A DNA stretch of 64,000 bases from assembly GCF_029227915.1 (NCBI RefSeq), contig NC_079887.1:25729650-25793649 (forward strand), read 5' to 3'. The position numbers and the translations under genes were made by a program. The notes under the pieces were generated by a model. The model worked only from the letters and a program-made list of their open reading frames with translations, had not been told where the DNA came from and searched no databases. This document shows, piece by piece, positions 1-9,634 of this stretch (positions are counted from its first letter, which is position 1; the number at the start of each line of letters is the position of its first letter). The DNA comes from Hydractinia symbiolongicarpus. Taxonomy: Eukaryota; Cnidaria; Hydrozoa; Anthoathecata; Hydractiniidae.

Positions 1-195
1 ACTCACAGGGTACTTTCTTTGTATACATTCGACTATACGGGCCAAGCCCGGGATTTACGGGAAATCGCGGGTTTTCGTTTGCCGGCGATTAAACTTCTTT
101 CATTAAGCGTCTCATCAAAAATGACAACATTTTTGAAAACTACAAGTCTCATGCGTTTTAGTGGTGAAAAAATAATTTAAAAAATCGTTCGGGAA
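1..195 (+). repeat. Partial satellite unit at left window edge
   Basis: The first base falls about eight positions into a unit (the ATGAG start would lie at -7). The sequence begins in the CACAGGG variant with the TATACATTCG and CCAAGCCC alleles. The array therefore continues to the left of this window. Confidence 0.95.
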
Positions 196-1616
196 ATGAG
201 TTTACTCCCTGGGTACTTTCTTTGTATACTTTTGACTATACGGGCCGAGTCCGGGATTTACGGGAAATCGCAGGTTTTCGTTTGCCGGCGATTAAACTTC
301 TTTTATTCAGCGTCTCATCAAAAATGAAAATATTTTTAAATACTACAAGTCTCATGCGTTTTAGTGGTGAAAAAATAATTTAAAAAATCGTTCTGGAAAT
401 GAGTTTACTCCCTGGGTACTTTCTTTGTATACTTTTGACTATACGGGCCGAGTCCGGGATTTACGGGAAGTCGCGGGTTTTCGTTTGCCGGCGATTAAAC
501 TTCTTTTATTCAGCGTCTCATCAAAAATGAAAATATTTTTAAATACTACAAGTCTCATGGGCTTTAGTGGTGAAATAATAATTTAAAAAATCAGTCGGGA
601 AATAAGTTTACTCCCTGGGTACTATCTTTGTATACTTTTGACTATACGGGCCAAGCCCGGGGTTTAAGGGAAATCGCGGGTTTTCGTTTGCCGGCGATTA
701 AACTTCTTTTATTCAGCGTCTCATCAGAAATGAAAACATTTCTGAAAACTACAAGTCTCAAGCATTTTAGTGGTGAAAAGATAATTTAAAAAATCGTTTT
801 GGAAATGAGTTTACTCACAGGGTACTTTCTTTGTATACATTCGACTATACGGGCCAAATCGGGGATTTACGGGAAATCGCGGGTTTTCGTTTGCCGGCGA
901 TTAAATCACTTTCATTAAGCGTCTCATCAAAAATGAAAACATTTCTGAAAACTACAAGTCTGATGCGTTTTAGTGGTGAAAAAATATTTTAAAAATTCGT
1001 TCGGGAAATGAGTTTACTCACTGGGTACTTTCCTTGTATACTTTTGACTATACGGGCCGAGTCCGGGATTTACGGGAAATCGCAGGTTTTCGTTTGCCGG
1101 CGATTAAACCACTTTCATTAAGCGTCTCATCAAAAATGAAAACATTTCTGAAAACTACAAGTCTCATGCGTTTTAGTGGTGAAAAAATAATTTAAAAATT
1201 CGTTAGGAAAATGAGTTTACACCCTTGGTACTCTCTTTGTATACTTTTGACTATACGGGCCGAGTCTGGGATTTACGGGAAATCGCAGGTTTTCGTTTGC
1301 CGGCGATTAAACTTCTTTTATTCAGCGTCTCATCAAAAATAAAAACATTTTTGAAAACTACAAGTCTCATGCGTTTTAGTGGTGAAAAAATAATTTAAAA
1401 AATCGTTCGGGAAATGAGTTTACTCACTGGGTACTTTCCTTGTATACTTTTAACTATACGGGCGGAGTCCGGGATTTACGGGAAATCGCAGGTTTTCGTT
1501 TGCCGGCGATTAAACTTCTTTTCTTCAGCGTCTCATCAAAAATGAAAACATTTCTCAAAACTACAAGTCTCATGCGTTTTAGTAGTGAAAAAATAATTTA
1601 AAAATTCGTTAGGGAA

Positions 1617-1775
1617 ATGAGTCTACACCCTGGGTACTCTCTTTGTATGCTTTTGACTATACGGGACGAGTCCGGGATTTTATTCAGCGTCTCATCAAAA
1701 ATGAAAACATTTTTGAAAACTACAAGTCTCATGCGTTTTAGTGGTGAAAAAATAATTTAAAAATTCGTTAGGGAA
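1617..1775 (+). repeat. Short satellite unit (159 bp), copy 1
   Basis: Start-to-start spacing is 159 instead of 203. The unit reads GAGTCCGGGATTTTATTCAG, so 44 bp corresponding to about unit positions 65-108 are missing. The lost part includes the right half of the ACGGG-loop dyad and the GCCGGCG box. A run of T on both sides of the junction gives 3-4 bases of microhomology. The upstream part carries the rare GGGACGAG and GTCTACACC alleles shared with the other three short copies. Confidence 0.93.
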
Positions 1776-3196
1776 ATGAGTTTACTCACTGGGTACTTTC
1801 CTTGTATACTTTTGACTATACGAGCCGAGACCGGGATTTACGGGAAATCGCGGGTTTTCGTTTGCCGGCGATTAAACTTCTTTTATTTAGCGTCTCATTA
1901 AAAATGAAAACATTTTTAAAAACTACAAGTCTCATGGGCTTTAGTGGTAAAATATAAATTTAAAAAATCGTTTGGGAAATGAGTTTACTCCCTGGGTACT
2001 TTCTTTGTATACTTTTGACTATACGGGCCGAGTCCGGGATTTACGGAAAATCGCAGGTTTTCGTTTGCCGGGGGTTAAACTTCTTTTATTCAGCGTCTCA
2101 TCAAAAATGAAAACATTTTTGAAAACTACAAGTCTCATGCTTTTTAGTTGTGAAAAAATAATTTAAAAAATCGTTCGGGAAATGAGTTTACTCACTGGGT
2201 ACTTTCCTTGTATACTTTTAACTATACGGGCGGAGTCCGGGATTTACGGGAAATCGCAGGTTTTCGTTTGCCGGCGATTAAACTTCTTTTCTTCAGCGTC
2301 TCATCAAAAATGAAAACATTTCTGAAAACTACAAGTCTCATGCGTTTCAGTGGTGAAAAAATAATTTAAAAAATCGTTCGGGAAATGAATTTACACCCTG
2401 GGTACCTTCTTTGTATACTTTTGACTATACGGGCCGAGTCCGGGATTTACGGGAAATCGCAGGTATTCGTTTGCCGGCGATTAAACTTCTTTTATTCAGC
2501 GTCTCATCAAAAATGAAAACATTTTTAAAAACTACAAGTCTCATGGGCTTTAGTGGTGAAATAATAATTTAAAAAATCGTTTGGGAAATTAGTTTACTCC
2601 CTGGGTACTTTCTTTGTATACTTTTGACAATACGGGCCGAGTCCAGGATTTACGGGAAATCGCAGGTTTTCGTTTGCCGCCGATTAAACTTCTTTTATTC
2701 AGCGTCTCATCAAAAATGAAAACATTTTTGAAAACTACAAGTCTCATGCGTTTTAGTGGTGAAAAAATGAATTAAAAAATCGTTCGGGAAATGAGTTTAC
2801 TCCCTGGGTACTATCTTTGTATACTTTTGACTATACGGGCCACGCCCGGGATTTACTGGAAATCATAGGTTTTCGTTTGCCGGCGATTAAACCACTTTCA
2901 TTAAGCGTCTCATCAAAAATGAAAAGATTTCTAAAAACTACAAGTCTCATGCGTTTTAGTGGTGAAAAAATAATTTAAAAAATCGTTCGGGAAATGAGTT
3001 TACTCCCTTGGTACTTTCTTTGTATACTTTTGACTATACTGGCGGAGTCCGGGATTTACGGGAAATCGCAGGTTTTCGTTTGCCGGCGATTAAACTTCTT
3101 TTCTTCAGCGTCTCATCAAAAATGAAAACATTTCTGAAAACTACAAGTCTCATGCGTTTTAGTGGTGAAAAAATAATTTAAAAATTCGTTAGGGAA

Positions 3197-3355
3197 ATGA
3201 GTCTACACCCTGGGTACTCTCTTTGTATACTTTTGACTATACGGGACGAGTCCGGGATTTTATTCAGCGTCTCATCAAAAATGAAAACATTTTTGAAAAC
3301 TACAAGTCTCATGCGTTTTAGTGGTAAAAAAATAATTTAAAAAATCGTTCGGGAA
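3197..3355 (+). repeat. Short satellite unit (159 bp), copy 2
   Basis: It has the same 44-bp internal deletion and junction as the unit at 1617, and the same GTCTACACC and GGGACGAG flanking alleles. It lies 1580 bp downstream of copy 1, which is eight units less one 44-bp deletion. It was therefore copied as part of a longer segment rather than deleted independently. Confidence 0.93.
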
Positions 3356-3558
3356 ATGAGTTTACTCACTGGGTACTTTCCTTGTATACTTTTAACTATA
3401 CGGGCGGAGTCCGGGATTTACGGGAAATCGCAGGTTTTCGTTTGCCGGCGATTAAACTTCTTTTCTTCAGCGTCTCATCAAAAATGAAAACATTTCTGAA
3501 AACTACAAGTCTCATGCGTTTTAGTGGTGAAAAAATAATTTAAAAATTCGTTAGGGAA

Positions 3559-3717
3559 ATGAGTCTACACCCTGGGTACTCTCTTTGTATACTTTTGACT
3601 ATACGGGACGAGTCCGGGATTTTATTCAGCGTCTCATCAAAAATGAAAACATTTTTGAAAACTACAAGTCTCATGCATTTTAGTGGTGAAAAAATAATTA
3701 AAAAATTCGTTAGGGAA
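3559..3717 (+). repeat. Short satellite unit (159 bp), copy 3
   Basis: The deletion junction is identical. Exactly one full 203-bp unit separates it from copy 2, so a two-unit segment (one short, one full, 362 bp) is present twice in a row between 3197 and about 3920. The tail reads CATGCATTTTAG rather than CATGCGTTTTAG, an allele shared with copy 4. Confidence 0.93.
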
Positions 3718-4354
3718 ATGAGTTTACTCACTGGGTACTTTCCTTGTATACTTTTGACTATACGAGCCGAGTCCGGGATTTACGGGAAATCGCGGGTTTT
3801 CGTTTGCCGGCGATTAAACTTCTTTTATTCAGCGTCTCATCAAAAATGAAAACATTTTTAAAAACTACAAGTCTCATGGGCTTTAGTGGTAAAATATAAA
3901 TTTAAAAAATCGTTTGGGAAATGAGTTTACTCCCTGGGTACTTTCTTTGTATACTTTTGACTATACTGGCCGAGTCCGGGATTTACGGGAAATCGCAGGT
4001 TTTCGTTTGCCGGGGATTAAACTTCTTTTATTCAGCGTCTCATCAAAAATGAAAACATTTTTGAAAACTACAAGTCTCATGCGTTTTAGTGGTGAAAAAA
4101 TAATTTAAAAAATCGTTCGGGAAATGAGTTTACTCACTGGGTACTTTCCTTGTATACTTTTAACTATACGGGCGGAGTCCGGGATTTACGGGAAATCGCA
4201 GGTTTTCGTTTGCCGGCGATTAAACTTCTTTTATTCAGCGTCTCATCAAAAATGAAAGCATTTTTAGAAACTACAAGTCTCATGGGCTTTAGTGGTGAAA
4301 TAATAATTTAAAAAATCGTTTGGGAAATTAGTTTACTCCCTGGGTACTTTCTTT

Positions 4355-4372
4355 GTATACTTTTGACTATAC
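4355..4372 (+). other. Short dyad GTATA...TATAC in each unit
   Basis: GTATAC at unit positions 29-34 and CTATAC at 41-46 give GTATA and TATAC arms of five bases with an eight-base spacer. It is present in nearly all units, in both the ACTTTTGAC and ACATTCGAC spacer forms. The spacing of about 12 bp between arm starts is close to one helical turn. No function can be assigned from sequence. Confidence 0.6.
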
Positions 4373-4448
4373 GGGCCGAGTCCGGGATTTACGGGAAATC
4401 GCAGGTTTTCGTTTGCCGGCGATTAAACTTCTTTTATTCAGCGTCTCA

Positions 4449-4470
4449 TCAAAAATGAAAACATTTTTGA
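4449..4470 (+). other. Inverted repeat: 9-bp stem, AAAA loop (present in many units)
   Basis: TCAAAAATG-AAAA-CATTTTTGA is a perfect 9-bp inverted repeat at unit positions 123-144. This copy is representative, and the perfect form is the most common one. Other unit types weaken it: CATTTCTGA, CATTTTTAA, GATTTCTGA and CAGTTCTGA in the right arm, and TCAAAAATA or TCAGAAATG in the left arm. It could form a hairpin or cruciform or bind a dimeric protein; the sequence alone does not show which, if any, happens. Confidence 0.85.
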
Positions 4471-5182
4471 AAACTACAAGTCTCATGCGTTTTAGTGGTG
4501 AAAAAATGAATTAAAAAATCGTTCGGGAAATGATTTTACTCCCTGGGTACTATCTTTGTATACTTTTGACTATACGGGCCAAGCCCGGGATTTACTGGAA
4601 ATCGCAGGTTTTCGTTTGCCGGCGATTAAACCACTTTCATTAAGCGTCTCATCAAAAATGAAAAGATTTCTGAAAACTACAAGTCTCATGCGTTTTAGTG
4701 GTGAAAAAATAATTTAAAAAATCGTTCGGGAAATGAGTTTACTCCCTTGGTACTTTCTTTGTATACTTTTGACTATACGGGCCGAGTCCGGGATTTACGG
4801 GAAATCGCGGGTATTCGTTTGCCGGCGCTTAAACTTCTTTTATTCAGCGTCTCATCAAAAATGAAAACATTTTAAAAACTACAAGTCTCATGGGCTTTAG
4901 TGGTGAAATAATAATTTAAAAAATCGTTTGGGAAATTAGTTTACTCCCTGGGTACTTTCTTTGTATACTTTTGACTATACGGGCCGAGTCCGGGATTTAC
5001 GGGAAATCGCAAGTTTTCGTTTGCCGGCGATTAAACTTCTTTTATTCAGCGTCTCATCAAAAATGAAAGCATTTTTGAAAACTACAAGTCTCATGCGTTT
5101 TAGTGGTGAAAAAATGAATTAAAAAATCGTTTGGGAAATGAGTTTACTCCCTGGGTACTATCTTTGTATACTTTTGACTATA

Positions 5183-5195
5183 CGGGCCAAGCCCG
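5183..5195 (+). other. GC-rich dyad CGGGC-CAA-GCCCG (CCAAGCCC allele)
   Basis: At unit positions 46-58 this allele forms a perfect 5-bp stem with a three-base loop. The alternative, commoner allele CGGGC-CGA-GTCCG has a G-T mismatch in the stem. The two differences, at unit positions 52 (A or G) and 55 (C or T), are nearly always inherited together and so split the units into two main classes. The position is next to the GATTT-ACGGG-AAATC dyad (60-74). Confidence 0.7.
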
Positions 5196-5949
5196 GGATT
5201 TACGGGAAATCGCGGGTTTTCGTTTGCCGGCGATTAAACTTCTTTTATTCAGCGTCTCATCAGAAATGAAAACATTTTTGAAAACTACAAGTTTTATGCG
5301 CTTTAGTGGTGAAAAAATAATTTAAAAAATGGTTCTGGAAATGAGTTTACTCACAGGGTACTTTCTTTGTATACATTCGACTATACGGGCCAAGCCCGGG
5401 ATTTACGGGAAATCGCGGGTTTTCCTTTGCCGGCGATTAAACCTCTTTCATTAAGCGTCTCAACAAAAATCAAAACATTTTTGAAAACTACAAGTCTCAT
5501 GCGTTTTAGTGGTGAAAAAAAAATTTAAAAAATCGTTCGGGAAATGAGTTTACTTCCTGGGTACTTTTTTTGTATACATTCGACTATACGGGCCAAGCCC
5601 GGGATTTACGGGAAATCGCGGGATTTCGTTTGCCGGCGATTAAACCACATTCATTAAGCGTCTCATCAAAAATGAAAAGATTTCTGAAAACTACAAGTCT
5701 CATGCGTTTTAGTGGTGAAAAAATAATTTAAAAAATCGTTCGGGAAATGAGTTTACTCCCTTGGTACTTTCTTTGTATACTTTTGACTATACGGGCCGAG
5801 TCCGGGATTTACATGAAATCGCGGGAATTCGTTTGCCGGCGATTAAACTTCTTTTATTCAGCGTCTCAACAAAAATCAAAACATTTTTGAAAACTACAAG
5901 TCTCATGCGTTTTAGTGGTGAAAAAATAATTTAAAAATTCGTTAGGGAA

Positions 5950-6108
5950 ATGAGTCTACACCCTGGGTACTCTCTCTGTATACTTTTGACTATACGGGAC
6001 GAGTCCGGGATTTTATTCAGCGTCTCATCAAAAATGAAAACATTTTTGAAAACTACAAGTCTCATGCATTTTAGTGGTGAAAAAATAATTTAAAAATTCG
6101 TTAGGGAA
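5950..6108 (+). repeat. Short satellite unit (159 bp), copy 4
   Basis: It carries the same 44-bp deletion as the other three short units, and the CATGCATTTTAG allele of copy 3. It lies immediately before the left edge of the 5478-bp higher-order repeat. The second 5478-bp copy has no short unit in front of it (a GTTCTGG-type full unit lies there instead), which helps place the block boundary between about 6100 and 6109. Confidence 0.92.
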
Positions 6109-7650
6109 ATGAGTTTACTCACTGGGTACTTTCCTTGTATACTTTTGACTATACGAGCCGAGACCGGGATTTACGGGAAATCGCGGGTTTTCGTTTGCCG
6201 GCGATTAAACTTCTTTTATTCAGCGTCTCATCAAAAATGAAAACATTTTTAAAAACTACAAGTCTCATGGGCTTTAGTGGTAAAATATAAATTTAAAAAA
6301 TCGTTTGGGAAATGAGTTTACTCCCTGGGTACTTTCTTTGTATACTTTTGACTATACGGGCCGAGTCCGGGATTTACGGGAAATCGCAGGTTTTCGTTTG
6401 CCGGGGATTAAACTTCTTTTATTCAGCGTCTCATCAAAAATGAAAACATTTTTGAAAACTACAAGTCTCATGCGTTTTAGTGGTGAAAAAATAATTTAAA
6501 AAATCGTTCGGGAAATGAGTTTACTCACTGGGTACTTTCCTTGTATACTTTTAACTATACGGGCGGAGTCCGGGATTTACGGGAAATCGCAGGTTTTCGT
6601 TTGCCGGCGATTAAACTTCTTTTATTCAGCGTCTCATCAAAAATGAAAGCATTTTTAAAAACTACAAGTCTCATGGGCTTTAGTGGTGAAATAATAATTT
6701 AAAAAATCGTTCGGGAAATGAGTTTACTCCCTGGGTACTATCTTTGTATACTTTTGACTATACGGGCCAAGCCCGGGATTTACTGGAAATCGCAGGTTTT
6801 CGTTTGCCGGCGATTAAACCACTTTCATTAAGCGTCTCATCAAAAATGAAAAGATTTCTGAAAACTACAAGTCTCATGCGTTTTAGTGGTGAAAAAATAA
6901 TTTAAAAAATCGTTCGGGAAATGAGTTTACTCCCTTGGTACTTTCTTTGTATACTTTTGACTATACGGGCCGAGTCCGGGATTTACGGGAAATCGCGGGT
7001 ATTCGTTTGCCGGCGCTTAAACTTCTTTTATTCAGCGTCTCATCAAAAATGAAAACATTTTAAAAACTACAAGTCTCATGGGCTTTAGTGGTGAAATAAT
7101 AATTTAAAAAATCGTTTGGGAAATTAGTTTACTCCCTGGGTACTTTCTTTGTATACTTTTGACTATACGGGCCGAGTCCGGGATTTACGGGAAATCGCAA
7201 GTTTTCGTTTGCCGGCGATTAAACTTCTTTTATTCAGCGTCTCATCAAAAATGAAAGCATTTTTGAAAACTACAAGTCTCATGCGTTTTAGTGGTGAAAA
7301 AATGAATTAAAAAATCGTTTGGGAAATGAGTTTACTCCCTGGGTACTATCTTTGTATACTTTTGACTATACGGGCCAAGCCCGGGATTTACGGGAAATCG
7401 CGGGTTTTCGTTTGCCGGCGATTAAACTTCTTTTATTCAGCGTCTCATCAGAAATGAAAACATTTTTGAAAACTACAAGTCTTATGCGCTTTAGTGGTGA
7501 AAAAATAATTTAAAAAATGGTTCTGGAAATGAGTTTACTCACAGGGTACTTTCTTTGTATACATTCGACTATACGGGCCAAGCCCGGGATTTACGGGAAA
7601 TCGCGGGTTTTCGTTTGCCGGCGATTAAACCTCTTTCATTAAGCGTCTCA

Positions 7651-8868
7651 ACAAAAATCAAAACATTTTTGAAAACTACAAGTCTCATGCGTTTTAGTGG
7701 TGAAAAAAAAATTTAAAAAATCGTTCGGGAAATGAGTTTACTTCCTGGGTACTTTTTTTGTATACATTCGACTATACGGGCCAAGCCCGGGATTTACGGG
7801 AAATCGCGGGATTTCGTTTGCCGGCGATTAAACCTCTTTTATTAAGCGTCTCATCAAAAATGAAAACATTTTTAAAAACTACAAGTCTCATGGGCTTTAG
7901 TGGTGAAATAATAATTTAAAAAATCGTTCGGGAAATGAGTTTACACCCCGAGTACTTTCTTTGTATACTTTTGACTATACGGGCCGAGTCCGGGATTTAC
8001 GGGAAATCGCAGGTTTTCGTTTGCCGGCGATTAAACCACATTCATTAAGCGTCTCATCAAAAATGAAAAGATTTCTGAAAACTACAAGTCTCATGCGTTT
8101 TAGTGGTGAAAAAATAATTTAAAAAATCGTTCGGGAAATGAGTTTACTCCCTGGGTACTTTCTTTGTATACTTTTGACTATACGGGCCGAGTCCGGGATT
8201 TACGGGAAATCGCGGGTATTCGTTTGCCGGCGATTAAACTTCTTTTATTCAGCGTCTCAACAAAAATCAAAACATTTTTGAAAACTACAAGTCTCATGCG
8301 TTTTAGTGGTGAAAAAAAAATTTAAAAAATCGTTCGGGAAATGAGTTTACTTCCTGGGTACTTTTTTTGTATACATTCGACTATACGGGCCAAGCCCGGG
8401 ATTTACGGGAAATCGCGGGATTTCGTTTGCCGGCGATTAAACCTCTTTTATTAAGCGTCTCATCAAAAATGAAAACATTTTTAAAAACTACAAGTCTCAT
8501 GGGCTTTAGTGGTGAAATAATAATTTGAAAAATCGTTCGGGAAATGAGTTTACACCCCGAGTACTTTCTTTGTATACTTTTGACTATACGGGCCGAGTCC
8601 GGGATTTACGGGAAATCGCAGGTTTTCGTTTGCCGGCGATTAAACCACATTTAATAAGCGTCTCATCAAAAATGAAAAGATTTCTGAAAACTTTAAGTCT
8701 CATGCGTTTTAGTGGTGAAAAAATAATTTAAAAAATCGTTCGGGAAATGAGTTTACTCCCTGGGTACTTTCTTTGTATACTTTTGACTATACGGGCCGAG
8801 TCCGGGATTTACGGGAAATCGCGGGTATTCGTTTGCCGGCGATTAAACTTCTTTTATTCAGCGTCTCA
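7651..8868 (+). repeat. 609-bp (three-unit) tandem pair inside the 5478-bp block
   Basis: The rare CTCAACAAAAATCAAAAC allele at 7649 recurs at 8258, and the ACACCCCGAGTAC unit at 7935 recurs at 8544. Both are 609 bp (3 x 203) apart. Copies are about 7651-8259 and 8260-8868. Copy 2 differs by a few bases (AATTTGAAAAA, CATTTAATAAG, AACTTTAAG). The same pair is present in the second 5478-bp copy near 13129-14346, so the three-unit duplication predates the 5478-bp one. Confidence 0.88.
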
Positions 8869-9615
8869 TCAAAAATGAAAACATTTTTAAAAACTACAAG
8901 TCTCATGGGCTTTAGTGGTGAAATAATAATTTAAAAAATCCTTTGGGAAATTAGTTTACTCCCTGGGTACTTTCTTTGTATACTTTTGACTATACGGGCC
9001 GAGTCCGGGATTTACGGGAAATCGCAGGTTTTCGTTTGCCAGCGATTAAACTTCTTTTATTCAGCGTCTCATCAAAAATGAAAAGATTTCTGAAAATTAC
9101 AAGTCTCATGCGTTTTAGTGGTGAAAAAATAATTTAAAAAATCGTTCGGGAAATGAGTTTACTCCCTGGGTACTTTTTTTGTATACTTTTGACTATACGG
9201 GCCGAGTCCGGGATTTACGGGAAATCGCGGGTATTCGTTTGCCGGCGATTAAACTTCTTTTATTCAGCGTCTCATCAAAAATGAAAACATTTTTAAAAAC
9301 TACAAGTCTCATGGGCTTTAGTGGTGAAATAATAATTTAAAAAATCGTTTGGGAAATTAGTTTACTCCCTGGGTACTTTCTTTGTAAACTTTTGACTATA
9401 CGGGCTGAGTCCGGGATTTACGGGAAATCGCAGGTTTTCGTTTGCCGGCGATTAAACTTCTTTTATTCAGCGTCTCATCAAAAATGAAAACATTTTTGAA
9501 AACTACAAGTCTCATGCGTTTTAGTGGTGAAAAAATGAATTAAAAAATCGTTCGGGAAATGAGTTTACTCCTTCGGTACTTTCTTTGTATACTTTTGACT
9601 ATACGGGCCGAGTCT

Positions 9616-9634
9616 GCGATTTACGGGAAATCGC
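9616..9634 (+). other. Extended 7-bp inverted repeat allele in the unit core
   Basis: The usual GATTT-ACGGG-AAATC dyad is lengthened here to GCGATTT-ACGGG-AAATCGC because the preceding bases are TCTGCG instead of TCCGGG. The same allele occurs at 11441-11459, 15094-15112, 16919-16937 and 19760-19778, five copies in all that I found. Those copies sit inside the 5478-bp and 3.04-kb duplicated blocks, so they look like one event spread by block copying. Confidence 0.85.

Larger units (their letters stand above)
4327..4529 (+). repeat. Representative near-consensus 203-bp unit
   Basis: This copy is close to the majority base at nearly every position and can serve as a reference unit. It starts ATTAG where most copies have ATGAG. 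Sites that vary between copies lie at the box after TTTACT (CCCTGGG, CACTGGG, CACAGGG, TCCTGGG), the ACTTTCTTTG stretch, GCCGAGTCC versus GCCAAGCCC, CGCAGGTTTT versus CGCGGGTTTT, GGGATTTC or GGGTATTC, TTCTTTTATTCAG versus CCACTTTCATTAAG, the ACATTTTTGAA arm, CATGCG versus CATGGG, and GTTCGGG, GTTAGGG, GTTTGGG, GTTCTGG or GTTTTGG at the end. Combinations of these define the unit types used to trace the larger blocks. Confidence 0.9.
1..6105 (+). repeat. Region of mixed units with locally duplicated segments
   Basis: Units here belong to many types and share order in short runs. A unit type with GGGGTTAAAC or GGGGATTAAAC in place of GGCGATTAAAC appears at 1979, 3921 and, inside the next block, 6312. 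The spacings are 1942 and 2391 bp, equal to 10 and 12 units less the 44-bp deletions carried by short units lying between. The stretch around 4741-5700 closely matches about 6930-7860 at an offset near 2188 bp. Nothing other than satellite is present. Confidence 0.85.

Noticed and set aside
1972-2166. Recurring open reading frame of about 64 codons, found in many units (also at 6305, 12797, 31660, 49643 and elsewhere)
   Set aside because: It is the satellite itself read in one frame, often opening at TTG rather than ATG, ending in the AT-rich unit tail, with no ribosome-binding or splice context. Identical frames recur only because the DNA repeats, and the unit length (203, not divisible by three) breaks the frame at each junction.
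3540-3731. Minus-strand open frame (also at 59869-60066)
   Set aside because: It is a reverse-strand shadow of the repeat across short or variant units, not present in most units and with no coding features.
4351-4372. TATA-like promoter at TTTGTATACTTTTG
   Set aside because: It is AT-rich sequence repeated in every unit with no downstream gene. Satellite transcription is possible, but nothing in the sequence identifies a start site.
4406-4430. CENP-B box in the TTTTCGTTTGCCGGCG segment
   Set aside because: The start TTCG fits, but the central A and most of the terminal CGGG of the known NTTCGNNNNANNCGGGN core do not; about five of nine key bases match, which is not persuasive.
1-6105. Telomeric repeats or a chromosome-end feature
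   Set aside because: No TTAGGG, TTTAGGG or TTAGG tandem runs are present. Single TTAGGGAAATG stretches come from the GTTAGGG allele of the unit tail and occur once per unit.
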